DNA of 64,000 bases from an uncultured Bacillota bacterium. GTDB lineage: Bacteria; Bacillota_I; Bacilli_A; RFN20; CAG-826. The notes beneath the pieces were generated by a model, which was not told the DNA's origin, ran no database searches, and was given only the letters and a program-made list of their open reading frames with translations. Location: the NCBI GenBank assembly GCA_949299565.1, contig OX437086.1:228919-292918 (forward strand), read 5' to 3'. Within the stretch, counting starts at the first letter, position 1. The number at the start of each line of letters is the position of its first letter. The position numbers and the translations under genes are program-made. Shown here one piece after another: positions 25,581 through 33,738 of the stretch.

Positions 25581-26711
25581 TTATAGTTCCTTCTCAAAAA
25601 CTGGAAATGTCTCCGTTAAAAAAAGGTGGATCTTTTCACTGAGTGCCTTATTTCCGTAAAGAGAAATTAAGCGTTCCCTCCCTTCGTTTATTAAAAGGTT
25701 ATTAAGGCTCCCGTTTTCTTGATGCGCATTTAAAAAAGTTAAAAAGTCTTCTTCTTTATCGCCCTTCAACCAATTTATGTCATCAGGAAATAGAGAAAAG
25801 AATGTTTCTTCATATGTTGAAAGAATCTTTTTTGCGTAATGGACATCTTCCATCAATTTAGAGGGGAACGACTCTCTTGCTAGATTTTCTTGATAGGGGC
25901 GAGGATTGATCACTAATTCAGCGTTCTTTAAATATTTAAGATGTTCCATCCGCGAGAGGAGACCTAAATATTTAAGGCGATGAGGATTTTTATTTGCCAA
26001 ATTTAATAGCTCGGAAGAAATGAAGGACCCCGAGAAGAAGAGAGGAATTTTAATAGAACTTTTCAAATACGCGGAAGCGAAGGTATAAAAGCCGAAGCGT
26101 TCCCTTAGATTCCCGCCATAATACAAATATGATTCATCAGTATTTTCAACATCTGACATCGCTTCTTCATCAAGCAAACCCGGGAATATTAATGATGGTT
26201 TCTCTTTAATCGCAAGTCCTTCTTTTAAAGACAACGTCGCATCTGCATATTTGAGATCATTTTGATATTTTCTCGCTAAAAAACCCGGGAAATTTGTGAT
26301 ATTTCGCGGATTATCCGTCATTACATAAATCAATGCCAAACGATATTTCTTTTTTAAATAGATTGCGGTTTTCCTTAAAGTGTAATTCAAGGGATCTAAC
26401 AAAATGAGGTCGATGTTTTCTATTAACTCGCGTGCGATAGTTTTGGTTTCTTGAAGACGAGGCATCTTATATGGTCCGATATGAAATAACGGATATTGAA
26501 CGTAATGAAAAAGTTCGCTATCGAGCAAACGGTAGGGCTTTGTCTTAGTGGGAACAAGCGAAAGGACATTCACTTCCTCAAGGCTTGAAAGAACTTTGAT
26601 GAGGCGCGTATGAAAATTTTGATTAGATGGATTTATCAACAGATAGCCTTTCTTTAGAAGAAAGTTATAATCCTCTTCCTTAATCGCGTTGGTCAAATAA
26701 AGAATTTTCAT
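25581..26711 (-). CDS. GT-B-fold glycosyltransferase
   Basis: A 376-residue glycosyltransferase with two Rossmann-like halves. The N-terminal half begins KILYLTNAIKEEDYNFLL and contains a DLILLDPLNYTLRKTAIYLKK segment. The C-terminal half has YYGGNLRERFGF (nucleotide-binding strand), RLKYLGLLSRMEHLKYLKNAELVINPRP, and ESFPSKLMEDVHYAK, where the Glu-Ser-Phe-Pro-Ser-Lys stretch matches the donor-binding E-x7-E region of GT4-type enzymes. The sugar is unknown. Its 5' end overlaps the previous glycosyltransferase by 32 nt and its 3' end abuts the TupA-like gene, so the three form one operon. Confidence 0.8.
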   Translation of the reverse strand: MKILYLTNAIKEEDYNFLLKKGYLLINPSNQNFHTRLIKVLSSLEEVNVLSLVPTKTKPYRLLDSELFHYVQYPLFHIGPYKMPRLQETKTIARELIENIDLILLDPLNYTLRKTAIYLKKKYRLALIYVMTDNPRNITNFPGFLARKYQNDLKYADATLSLKEGLAIKEKPSLIFPGLLDEEAMSDVENTDESYLYYGGNLRERFGFYTFASAYLKSSIKIPLFFSGSFISSELLNLANKNPHRLKYLGLLSRMEHLKYLKNAELVINPRPYQENLARESFPSKLMEDVHYAKKILSTYEETFFSLFPDDINWLKGDKEEDFLTFLNAHQENGSLNNLLINEGRERLISLYGNKALSEKIHLFLTETFPVFEKEL

Positions 26712-27804
26712 TGTTCATAAATTCCTCAAAGACGGAAAGATGGGCTCGAACAGTCTCTTCGATTGTATATTTTCTTGCTGTCGAGAGACAAGACTCATAA
26801 TTAGAAGTCGTGAAAGGATAATTGAGGGCCTCTAATAACGATTCTTTTTTATTGAAATCAACGAAGAAGCCAGTCTCTTTATTTTTTAGAAGAGCGAGGC
26901 TCGCGTTCGCGTGAAGCGAGGCAATAACTGGAGTTCCTTGCGATAAAGATTCATTGACGACATGACCATAGATGTCATCGTTTGAGGGGAAAAGAGAAAG
27001 AGTCGCCAAAGAAAAAAGGCGGAGAATTTCTTCGTGTTTTTGAAACGGTAATAATTGAACATTTGTTAGATTATGTGAGGCGATGAGTTTGCGATATTTT
27101 TTCTCTAGCGGCCCGCCTCCGACAAGTAACAAAAGCGAATCTTTTGGCATCAAAGTCCAAAAATTGATCAAAGGTTCGAGATTTTTGCGAGCGATAAAAG
27201 AAGAGACTGTTAAATAAAGTTTTTTGAAAGGAAGTTTTAAATCTTTAAGACCTTTAAGTTTCTCCTCTGCACTTAAAGGCTTTTCAAGAATCTCATCGGC
27301 GAAAAGCGTCGAATAAGGGAAAAGCCGTATTTTTTCTTTTTGCGCGCCATAGAAAGTCAAATAATCCGCACTTCTTTCATCGGGCGCTAAATAGAGCCGC
27401 GCACCAGGAATCATCGTTTGTTTCATCTTTCTTATCAATGGCAATTCCTTCTTTTTCGCGCGGCCTCCGTTGATTGCAAAAATATAAGGAATTCTCTCCT
27501 TTTTCAGCTTTCTAATGAAGGACATCTCAGTGAAACTGCTCCAGCCGTTTATCACCACAATATCCGGCTCAATATCTTTATAATAACGATATGGATGCCC
27601 CCCCAAATTATTGCGGTTCCCAAGCGGTATCCCCTTCAATTGGATAGAAGTATAGTTGCTTGGTTTTTCGTTATAAAAAGAAGCGAATCTCTCATTTTCT
27701 TTTTTTCGTTCTAGAAGAACGTATAGTTCGCTTTCTTTCCCAAGTTCATTCCAAAAATTCACCTTATATGGAGCGGGGTGCAAGAAGAGATAAAGGATTC
27801 GCAT
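26680..27804 (-). CDS. glycosyltransferase family 4 protein
   Basis: A 374-residue retaining GT-B glycosyltransferase. The N-terminus MRILYLFLHPAPYKVNFWNEL is typical; PDIVVINGWSSFTEM lies in the acceptor half. The donor half has YLTVSSFIARKNLEPLI, LLLVGGGPLEKKYRKLI, VQLLPFQKHEEILRLFSLATLSLFPSNDDIYGHVVNESLSQGTPVIAS, the last being the donor-binding loop with the catalytic Glu pair region. ATG 27804 is chosen because it gives the standard start and lies 6 nt after a minus-strand TATAAT box (27816-27811). An upstream in-frame start at 27885 would run into ung. It is the first gene of the minus-strand operon. Confidence 0.85.
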   Translation of the reverse strand: MRILYLFLHPAPYKVNFWNELGKESELYVLLERKKENERFASFYNEKPSNYTSIQLKGIPLGNRNNLGGHPYRYYKDIEPDIVVINGWSSFTEMSFIRKLKKERIPYIFAINGGRAKKKELPLIRKMKQTMIPGARLYLAPDERSADYLTFYGAQKEKIRLFPYSTLFADEILEKPLSAEEKLKGLKDLKLPFKKLYLTVSSFIARKNLEPLINFWTLMPKDSLLLLVGGGPLEKKYRKLIASHNLTNVQLLPFQKHEEILRLFSLATLSLFPSNDDIYGHVVNESLSQGTPVIASLHANASLALLKNKETGFFVDFNKKESLLEALNYPFTTSNYESCLSTARKYTIEETVRAHLSVFEEFMNNENSLFDQRD

Positions 27805-27810
27805 ATGCGC

Positions 27811-27840
27811 ATTATAATCTAATGACAAAATGTTTATAAT
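27811..27840. promoter_or_regulatory. back-to-back -10 boxes of the GT4 gene and ung
   Basis: TATAAT on the minus strand (27816-27811) lies 6 nt before the GT4 ATG at 27804. TATAAT on the plus strand (27835-27840) lies 7 nt before the ung ATG at 27848. Neither gene has a ribosome site, and no good -35 hexamer stands 17 nt upstream of either. Both transcripts should be leaderless or nearly so. Confidence 0.5.
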
Positions 27841-27847
27841 TGGCAAT

Positions 27848-28513
27848 ATGTTACGAGACTGGGAAACTTTGTTTAAGCGTGTCAAGAATCGTCCATATTC
27901 GCGTTCTTTGCATGAATTTTTAGAGAAAGAATACCAGAACGAAATTGTTTATCCGCCGCGCAGCATGATTTTTCAGGCTTTCAAATATACGAATCCTTCC
28001 ACTCTTAAAGCGGTGATTATCGGCCAAGATCCATACCATAATCCAGGGGAGGCGATGGGTCTTTCCTTCTCGGTTCCAAACGGCACAACGATACCGCCTT
28101 CTCTTCAAAACATTTATCAAGAGATTGAAAATGATCTCAATCTCCATCTCAATAAAGAGAAGGGCGACTTAAGTATATGGGCTCGGCAAGGAGTTCTTTT
28201 GCTCAATGCTTATTTGACTGTTCGCGCCCATCAACCATTAAGTCACGCTAAAGAGGAATATCGTCTCTTTTTAGAAGATGTTCTTCGTTATTTAGAAGAG
28301 CAGAAACAGCCGCTGGTTTATTTTTTATGGGGCAGTTTTGCTAGAAGCTATAAGAAATTTATCTATAATCCCAAACACCTAGTTTTAGAAAGTGTTCATC
28401 CTTCGCCTTTATCCGCCAATCGGGGCGGATGGTTTAATCAGCACCAATTCTCGCGCTGCAATCAATTTTTGCTAGAACATGATGTTTCGCCGATTGACTG
28501 GCGCAACGAATAA
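27848..28513 (+). CDS. ung: uracil-DNA glycosylase
   Basis: Family 1 uracil-DNA glycosylase, which removes uracil from DNA as the first step of base excision repair. The active-site water-activating motif is VIIGQDPYHNPGEAMGLSFSVP (about residues 57-78), with the catalytic Asp in GQDPYH. The uracil-recognition Asn is in GVLLLNAYLTV, and the DNA minor-groove loop is HPSPLSANRGG with the catalytic His. Its 221 residues are normal size. The ATG at 27848 is preferred over one at 27830 because the latter would lie inside the promoter. Confidence 0.95.
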   Translation: MLRDWETLFKRVKNRPYSRSLHEFLEKEYQNEIVYPPRSMIFQAFKYTNPSTLKAVIIGQDPYHNPGEAMGLSFSVPNGTTIPPSLQNIYQEIENDLNLHLNKEKGDLSIWARQGVLLLNAYLTVRAHQPLSHAKEEYRLFLEDVLRYLEEQKQPLVYFLWGSFARSYKKFIYNPKHLVLESVHPSPLSANRGGWFNQHQFSRCNQFLLEHDVSPIDWRNE

Positions 28514-28526
28514 TCATAGGCTTATA

Positions 28527-28614
28527 GACGTCCGGAGCTTCACCTTTGAGGCTGAGAGGAACCTAAACGGAGGTTCGACGGCACCTGATCCAGGTAATGC
28601 TGGCGGAGGTAATC
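28527..28614 (+). promoter_or_regulatory. TPP riboswitch aptamer (THI box)
   Basis: The two conserved halves of the thiamine-pyrophosphate aptamer are present in order: GGCTGAGAG (28550-28558, pyrimidine-sensing side) and CCTGATCCAGG followed by TAATGCTGGCGGAGGTAA (28584-28612, pyrophosphate-sensing side). It sits directly upstream of a thiamine transporter gene. The right side of the aptamer includes CGGAGG (28604-28609), which can pair with CCTCCG (28630-28635) in the expression platform. The aptamer boundaries are approximate. Confidence 0.95.
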
Positions 28615-28628
28615 GCTTTTCTTGCTGT

Positions 28629-28654
28629 GCCTCCGAGAGATTGGAGGCTTTTTT
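28629..28654 (+). terminator. expression platform of the TPP riboswitch: hairpin that hides the ribosome site
   Basis: GCCTCC (28629-28634) pairs with GGAGGC (28643-28648) over an 8-nt loop, followed by six T. This can act as an intrinsic terminator. The right arm is also the only ribosome site (GGAGG, 7 nt before the ATG at 28655), so the same hairpin can block translation. Thiamine pyrophosphate should favour this closed state. Confidence 0.8.
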
Positions 28655-29764
28655 ATGGATGAAGAAAAGAAAGAAGTCGAAGCATCTTCATTGTCCGTTC
28701 AAGGGGAAAAAGTGAAGAAATGGTTAGCTGATCATTTATGGATTATTGCGTTAGTTACTAGTTTCTTTATCTTCTTGTCTTTGGCGATGCCGATTTTCAC
28801 TTCCCATCCCGTGAGTGTAACGCCCATCGAAGACGGCTATTTGATAAGTGAGGCTGGAGAGCGTTTAGATGTTTATGCTGACGCCTTTTTTAACCTCGGA
28901 GGGAATTACCCCGTTCTTATCATTTATCTATTAGTCATCATCGGAATTGTTTTCGTCGGTTTAGCGCATTTGAAATCTGATTTAGGGGTTGCTGCTAGTT
29001 TAATTTTCCTTGTCTCTGGGATCCTCTTTCTTATTTCCAATAGCCTTTTTGATTTAGGGAATAGTTGGCATTTTTTAGACGCCAATGCGATTTATAATGG
29101 CGATTACGCCATTTTCTCGCAAACTGCCGGGACTGAGCTTTATGCGGGGGCAGTCATCGGTGCTGTTTTCTCTTTTTTGGCTGCCATTTTGTCATTTGTT
29201 TGTGCTTCTAAAAAAGAGACGTTTTCTGTCGCAAATTTGACGGAAATTGCAGTTTTTTCAGCGCTTGCTATCGCTCTTCAATTCATCAAGATTGAAATCG
29301 GTGCCACTGGAGGATCAATCAACCTCGGTTTAATTCCGTTATTTTTCATCGCTCTTCGTCATGGACCAGTTAAGGGCTTCTTTGCCAGCGCTTTTGTTTA
29401 CGGAATTATCACTTGCGTGACGGACGGCTATGGATTTTATACCTACCCGCTCGATTATTTGGTTGGTTATGGTGGAGTGGCAGTTTTGGGTTTTGCTAGA
29501 CAATACGTCTTTAGAAAAGATAAAGATTCTACGGTTCCCGGTTTCTTCATCATTACTGGAGGAGTGATCATAGCTACTTTGATTCGTTATGTTGGTTCAA
29601 CAACTTCTTCAATGGTCAATTATGGCTATGGCTTCATCGATGCGCTTGTTTATAACGGGGTTTACATTCCAGTTACAGGGGCTATTTCTTTAGCGGCGAT
29701 GTTGTTATTATATCCGGCTATCGGACGCTTGAATCGTCTTTTCCCGCCTAAGAACGCTTTTTGA
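28655..29764 (+). CDS. thiT: thiamine ECF-transporter S component ThiT with extra N-terminal membrane domain
   Basis: Membrane protein that binds thiamine for import with the shared ECF energy-coupling module. The C-terminal part (about residues 190-365) is ThiT-like: LTEIAVFSALAIALQF, the GGSINLGLIPLFFIALRHGPVKGFFASAFVYGI segment, and a TYPLDYLVGYGGVAVLGFAR segment with the conserved D-Y-x(2-3)-G pattern. The first 185 residues, with a Lys/Glu-rich tip and four added helices, are not part of the usual 180-residue ThiT. A TPP riboswitch and SD-hiding hairpin precede the ATG. Other ECF genes are not nearby. The function is secure from the domain plus riboswitch; the extension's role is unknown. 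Confidence 0.88.
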   Translation: MDEEKKEVEASSLSVQGEKVKKWLADHLWIIALVTSFFIFLSLAMPIFTSHPVSVTPIEDGYLISEAGERLDVYADAFFNLGGNYPVLIIYLLVIIGIVFVGLAHLKSDLGVAASLIFLVSGILFLISNSLFDLGNSWHFLDANAIYNGDYAIFSQTAGTELYAGAVIGAVFSFLAAILSFVCASKKETFSVANLTEIAVFSALAIALQFIKIEIGATGGSINLGLIPLFFIALRHGPVKGFFASAFVYGIITCVTDGYGFYTYPLDYLVGYGGVAVLGFARQYVFRKDKDSTVPGFFIITGGVIIATLIRYVGSTTSSMVNYGYGFIDALVYNGVYIPVTGAISLAAMLLLYPAIGRLNRLFPPKNAF

Positions 29765-29843
29765 TTCCTTTTATTGAAATATTTTTAGTCAGTTTTTCCT
29801 CTCTTTGTGGTAGAGTGCTTTTAGCCTAGGAAAAAGGAAAACT

Positions 29844-31091
29844 ATGAACGACGAAACAAAAGAAAAATTAGAAAACAAAGAAAAAGCTATAAGCGAAGAA
29901 ACATCTATCGAAGATGCTGATTTTAATGTGGTGGGAGAGCAAGATTCTAACGAAAAGAAAGAAGATGTTGCTCTCGATGATTTCGCGGATACGCAGAAAG
30001 TAGAAGAAACTCCGAAAGAAGCGGAAACAGTAGCTCCGCAAGAAACAAAAGAGGAAGAAGGCATTAACGTCTATAAAGAAGAAGAGACAGTGGCTGCTAA
30101 AGAAGAAGCGGTCGCGGCCGAAGAGTTACGGGACAAAAAAGGCCGTGTCATCGGCGTTAAATATGCCTATCCCAATCAAAAATTAGAAGATATTGAGAAG
30201 TCTCGGGCTAAATTCTATAGCTACTATAAAAAGCAAAACACGATTAAATGGTTAGTGACGGGCATTTGTTTGCTCATCATTATCATCGGTTGGATTGTAC
30301 CGAATTACATTCCTTATTTCGCGACTGAGCCAGGGAACGCTTATACAATTTGGATGGTTCTCGGAATTACGGTGGTGGCAGTCATCGTTTTAGCGGTCTA
30401 TAGCATTTTGATGAAGAGAAAACTCAATGCGGCCCTTTCAAATTATTTCCAGTCCTATTACGAAGATAATGATGCTTTCGTGTTTGGCGACTTAGTAACC
30501 GATAAGCGCGGGAGCGTCGATGATAAACTTCAAGAATCTCTTTTTAACGGGGCTAACCTGTATAAGGATGTCATCAAAGTCGGAAGCCGCAATTGCATTG
30601 AATTTAAATATCGCGGACGTCTCTGCGTTTTCGCTGATGCGGCCGCGCAAATTAAAGGTCCTAAAGCTCTGCAAACCGTTTTCCTCGGTAAGTTTTTTAC
30701 GATTTCTAATGATTACAATGGTCCGGATTTTTTGATTTATCGGAAGGGCAACAAACGCGCGTTGCCGCCGACGACGTTAGATCGTTATCCTCTTTTTGAG
30801 GATAGCAAATTGATGGTCATTTATGGTCCGAAAGAAATAAAACGTTACTTAACAAAAGAAGTCCGTGATGCCTTAAATGCTTTCCAAACCAACGCCACAT
30901 TGGTGGATGTTTCAATCTCCGTTAGAGCTGGCAGAACTTATGTGGCTCTCGGCTATGAAGACGATTTGATGGTAATGCCTCTTGAGAAGCCTTTTAATCC
31001 GAATCCGACATTGCAGCATCAAGAGGACATGAAAAAGGTTTTCAATTTCGTCGATGCTTTGGATTTTGCGATTTCTCGCCGCAAGCATTGA
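29844..31091 (+). CDS. DUF3137-like membrane protein with long acidic N-terminus
   Basis: A 415-residue protein. Residues 1-110 are very rich in Glu, Lys and Ala and are probably disordered or coiled. Two membrane helices follow: WLVTGICLLIIIIGWIVPNYI (about 135-155) and IWMVLGITVVAVIVLAVYSIL (about 170-190). The cytoplasmic C-terminal part resembles DUF3137 proteins, with FLGKFFTISNDYNG, TLDRYPLFEDSKLMVIYG and VDVSISVRAGRTYVAL. The function of that family is unknown. An AAGGAAAA site precedes the ATG. The DUF402 gene begins inside its stop, so they are one operon. Confidence 0.6.
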   Translation: MNDETKEKLENKEKAISEETSIEDADFNVVGEQDSNEKKEDVALDDFADTQKVEETPKEAETVAPQETKEEEGINVYKEEETVAAKEEAVAAEELRDKKGRVIGVKYAYPNQKLEDIEKSRAKFYSYYKKQNTIKWLVTGICLLIIIIGWIVPNYIPYFATEPGNAYTIWMVLGITVVAVIVLAVYSILMKRKLNAALSNYFQSYYEDNDAFVFGDLVTDKRGSVDDKLQESLFNGANLYKDVIKVGSRNCIEFKYRGRLCVFADAAAQIKGPKALQTVFLGKFFTISNDYNGPDFLIYRKGNKRALPPTTLDRYPLFEDSKLMVIYGPKEIKRYLTKEVRDALNAFQTNATLVDVSISVRAGRTYVALGYEDDLMVMPLEKPFNPNPTLQHQEDMKKVFNFVDALDFAISRRKH

Positions 31092-31711
31092 AACTCTTAA
31101 CAGATATTCTTTATCCCACCGCGCAAGTAGTTTATGATGGCGTGGTGGGATTTTCCTTAAAAGACGAAAAACGTAAATTTCAACTTCAGTGGCGGGTTGT
31201 TCGTGCTTATAAGCACGACGGCTCTTTTCATCGCGAATGGTCTCCGGCTTTCTTAGTGGAGGAGACTCCGGAATATTGGGCTTTAGCGAGCCGTGAATCG
31301 CTTGTCATTGAAGACAATGGCCGCAGTTGGATTACGAAAGAACAAGCCGTCTTCTATTTATTTAAAAAGAAGTGGGCCAACGTTATTGCGATGAAAAAGA
31401 AAGACGGAATTTGTTATTACGCAAATGTCGCTACTCCGACAATCTCTGATCAAGGAATTCTTAAATACATCGATTATGATCTAGATGTCAAACTCTATCC
31501 GAATAAGACAACGCGTTTCTTAGATGAAAAAGAATTCAATTCGCATCAAAAACTTTATGGGTATTCAAAAGAACTTTCTGATCGTTGCAATCTGGCTAAG
31601 CAAAGCTTAGAAAGCGATATGCTGGAGGGCAAATTTCCTTTCCAAGATCAAAAATTCTTTGAACTATTCAATAAATTCGAAGAAACCGTGGCTTATAAAG
31701 AATCAACGTGA
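31088..31711 (+). CDS. DUF402 domain protein, possible nucleotide phosphatase
   Basis: A 207-residue protein with a DUF402 domain in its second half: WANVIAMKKKDGICYYANVATPT, then ILKYIDYDLDVKLYPN and TRFLDEKEFNSHQKLYGY. The Tyr-Ile-Asp-Tyr-Asp-Leu-Asp stretch and the Leu-Asp-Glu-x-Glu-Phe stretch carry the acidic metal ligands. Some DUF402 proteins hydrolyse nucleoside di- and triphosphates or bind RNA as part of FAU-1/RNase AM; which applies here is not known. The start is TTG at 31088, overlapping the TGA of the previous gene. The 3' end overlaps the convergent reductase gene by 9 nt. Confidence 0.8.
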   Translation: MKLLTDILYPTAQVVYDGVVGFSLKDEKRKFQLQWRVVRAYKHDGSFHREWSPAFLVEETPEYWALASRESLVIEDNGRSWITKEQAVFYLFKKKWANVIAMKKKDGICYYANVATPTISDQGILKYIDYDLDVKLYPNKTTRFLDEKEFNSHQKLYGYSKELSDRCNLAKQSLESDMLEGKFPFQDQKFFELFNKFEETVAYKEST

Positions 31712-32623
31712 CCGTCGTTCTTCTAGCGCCTTAATCAAATTTTTGATTTCTTCTAAAGCTGGCGCGACGCGTTTGGCACGATTGCTCATGAAAGCAACAT
31801 CGCCTACAGCGAAAATGTTTTTATCAATCTCTTGATTTTCGTCTACTAATAATCCGAATCCTTTCGGCGTTTGCGGCAAGTTGAAAGTTGAAGGCGAGGG
31901 TATTTGCCCGTAATTGACAAGGAGATAATCGCAGGGCAGTTTGATTAAAGAACTGTCTTCAACGTTTCTGATGGTGACGGCCTCTACTTTCTTTTTTTTG
32001 ATAATCAATTGATACGGAACATACGGAACATGGATAGTGACGTTCGCGTTTTCAATCGTGGTCACGTCGCCCCTAAATTCTCTTCTTCGATGGACAAGAT
32101 GCGTTTCAGAAGCGAGAGTCGAAAGTCTTTTCGCCCAATCCAAGGCTGAATCTCCGCCTCCAAAAACAACAACTCTCTTATTTTTAAGAGGAGCAAGGTC
32201 ATGAACTGCATAGAGAATATTCGTTGCCGCGTCTTCTCCTTCTAAACCTAAAGGGCGGGGGCGATAAGACCCTAGACCCGTGACAATGACAACAAAGAAA
32301 AATTTTTCTTCTTTTCCGTTTTTTAGACGAAGAATAAATTCATCGCCTTGTCTTTCGATCGTTTCGACGAAAGAATCAAGAAAGAGATTATTGGAATCTA
32401 TTTCCGAGAGAATTGTGTCAATCAGCTCTTTTGCAGTCATCGGCGGATAACCGGGGACATCATTAACAGGCTTTTCTGGATATGTTTTAGTCATTTGTCC
32501 TCCGAAAAGTCCCGATGCCTCGAAGAGAACATAACTAAAATGATGTTTTTCTAATTCTTTGGCTAGCAATAAGCCGACAGGGCCTCCCCCGATAATTGCG
32601 ACTTCTTTTGTTTTTTCGCTCAT
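31703..32623 (-). CDS. ferredoxin/flavodoxin-NADP+ reductase, YumC type
   Basis: A 306-residue FAD- and NADPH-binding protein with the thioredoxin-reductase fold. The FAD motif is VAIIGGGPVGLLLAKELEK (residues 8-26), the NADP motif VVVFGGGDSALDWAKRL near 149, the basic VHRRREFRG segment gives NADPH preference, and the second FAD site is IFAVGDVAFM near 265. The CxxC of thioredoxin reductase is missing, which points to type 2 ferredoxin/flavodoxin-NADP+ reductases that move electrons between NADPH and small iron-sulfur or flavin proteins. It is divergent from tsaE. No ferredoxin gene is in the window. Confidence 0.85.
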   Translation of the reverse strand: MSEKTKEVAIIGGGPVGLLLAKELEKHHFSYVLFEASGLFGGQMTKTYPEKPVNDVPGYPPMTAKELIDTILSEIDSNNLFLDSFVETIERQGDEFILRLKNGKEEKFFFVVIVTGLGSYRPRPLGLEGEDAATNILYAVHDLAPLKNKRVVVFGGGDSALDWAKRLSTLASETHLVHRRREFRGDVTTIENANVTIHVPYVPYQLIIKKKKVEAVTIRNVEDSSLIKLPCDYLLVNYGQIPSPSTFNLPQTPKGFGLLVDENQEIDKNIFAVGDVAFMSNRAKRVAPALEEIKNLIKALEERRSR

Positions 32624-32672
32624 GAAATGATTTTGTAGTGACGAAGCGTATAATGCAACTTGAAGTAGACTT

Positions 32673-33140
32673 ATGGAATTTAAATTTTATTCAGACGGCG
32701 TTAACGACACCTACACCTTGGCTAAGCTTCTGGCTCCTAATTTGCAAATTGGCGATGTTTTGTTGCTTAAAGGTGATTTAGGGGCGGGAAAAACAACTTT
32801 TGTGAAGGGTTTAGGACTCTCTTTCGGCGTGAAGGGAGAAATTCAGTCGCCAACCTTCAATATTCTTAAATGTTATTTTGAATCCACGCCTCCTTTGTAT
32901 CACATCGATGCTTATAGATTGGAAGGGCAAAACATCGATATCGGCTTAGATGAATGGATCGGCACCGACGGCATAACAGTCATCGAATGGCCGCAATACA
33001 TTGAGCCTCTCTTGCCGAAAGAGACTCTTTCGTTAGTCTTTCATCGCTTAGGTGATAAGGAACGGGAAATCACGCTCCTTAGCGATAGCCCTCATTACGA
33101 TGAAATCGTTCGTAAAATCCAAGGAGAAATAAATGCTTAG
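32673..33140 (+). CDS. tsaE: tRNA t6A modification ATPase TsaE
   Basis: ATPase needed by the TsaBD complex to make N6-threonylcarbamoyladenosine at position 37 of ANN-decoding tRNAs. Walker A is LLKGDLGAGKTTFVKGLG (about 31-48), followed by SPTFNI and YHIDAYRL, and the Walker B-like GITVIEWPQYIE. Length 155 is normal. A TATAAT box (32650-32655) marks a promoter with a short leader. It is the first gene of tsaE-tsaB-rimI-tsaD, all overlapping or touching. The TsaC/YwlC gene is not in the window. Confidence 0.93.
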   Translation: MEFKFYSDGVNDTYTLAKLLAPNLQIGDVLLLKGDLGAGKTTFVKGLGLSFGVKGEIQSPTFNILKCYFESTPPLYHIDAYRLEGQNIDIGLDEWIGTDGITVIEWPQYIEPLLPKETLSLVFHRLGDKEREITLLSDSPHYDEIVRKIQGEINA

Positions 33141-33738
33141 ATTGTTATTAGATTCTAGTCAAAACGCTCTATATGTTGCTTTGTCGCGCGACGCGACAAT
33201 CATCGATCGAATAGTTGATACGACTCCTCATCGTCAAAGCGAACTTCTGGTGGCGAAAATCGATGAACTTTTAAAACGAAACAAAATCGAGGCTCATAAT
33301 ATTGAAGGCGTCGTAGTTACTAAAGGACCCGGATCGTATACGGGAGTTCGCTTAGCTTTGACGGTCGCTAAAGTCATGAGCATTGTTCTCAACATCCCTC
33401 TTTATTTAGTTTCGACCTTGCGCAGCTACGCCGACAAAGAAAAAACGACGATAACCTTAATGAATGCGCGGGCAGGACGAAGCTATTTTGCTGTATATCA
33501 AGGCAAAAAAGCTTTGATTGAAGACTGTATTTTAAATAATGATGAGGTTTTCCTTTTCATTAAAGAACATCCCGATTATTTATTGAGCGGCGATTTAAAA
33601 TATTTAAATCTCAACCCTTCTTTTTCCTTACCGCTCATTGAAAATTTAGCTTTAGCGGACGCTGAAGATTTATGCCCTAATTCTTTAAAAGCCGCTCCGG
33701 TTTATTTGAAAGGCACAGCCAGCATCTATGGTAATTAG
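33133..33738 (+). CDS. tsaB: tRNA t6A modification protein TsaB
   Basis: Inactive TsaD relative that forms the heterodimer core of the t6A-making complex. The N-terminal ASKHA half has LRLLLDSSQNALYVALSRD and the family signature GVVVTKGPGSYTGVRLALTVAK (about 59-80). The C-terminal half is shorter and diverged, giving 201 residues, somewhat below the usual 220-240. The start overlaps the end of tsaE by 8 nt, with AAGGAG before it, and its stop overlaps rimI by 11 nt. Confidence 0.92.
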   Translation: MLRLLLDSSQNALYVALSRDATIIDRIVDTTPHRQSELLVAKIDELLKRNKIEAHNIEGVVVTKGPGSYTGVRLALTVAKVMSIVLNIPLYLVSTLRSYADKEKTTITLMNARAGRSYFAVYQGKKALIEDCILNNDEVFLFIKEHPDYLLSGDLKYLNLNPSFSLPLIENLALADAEDLCPNSLKAAPVYLKGTASIYGN

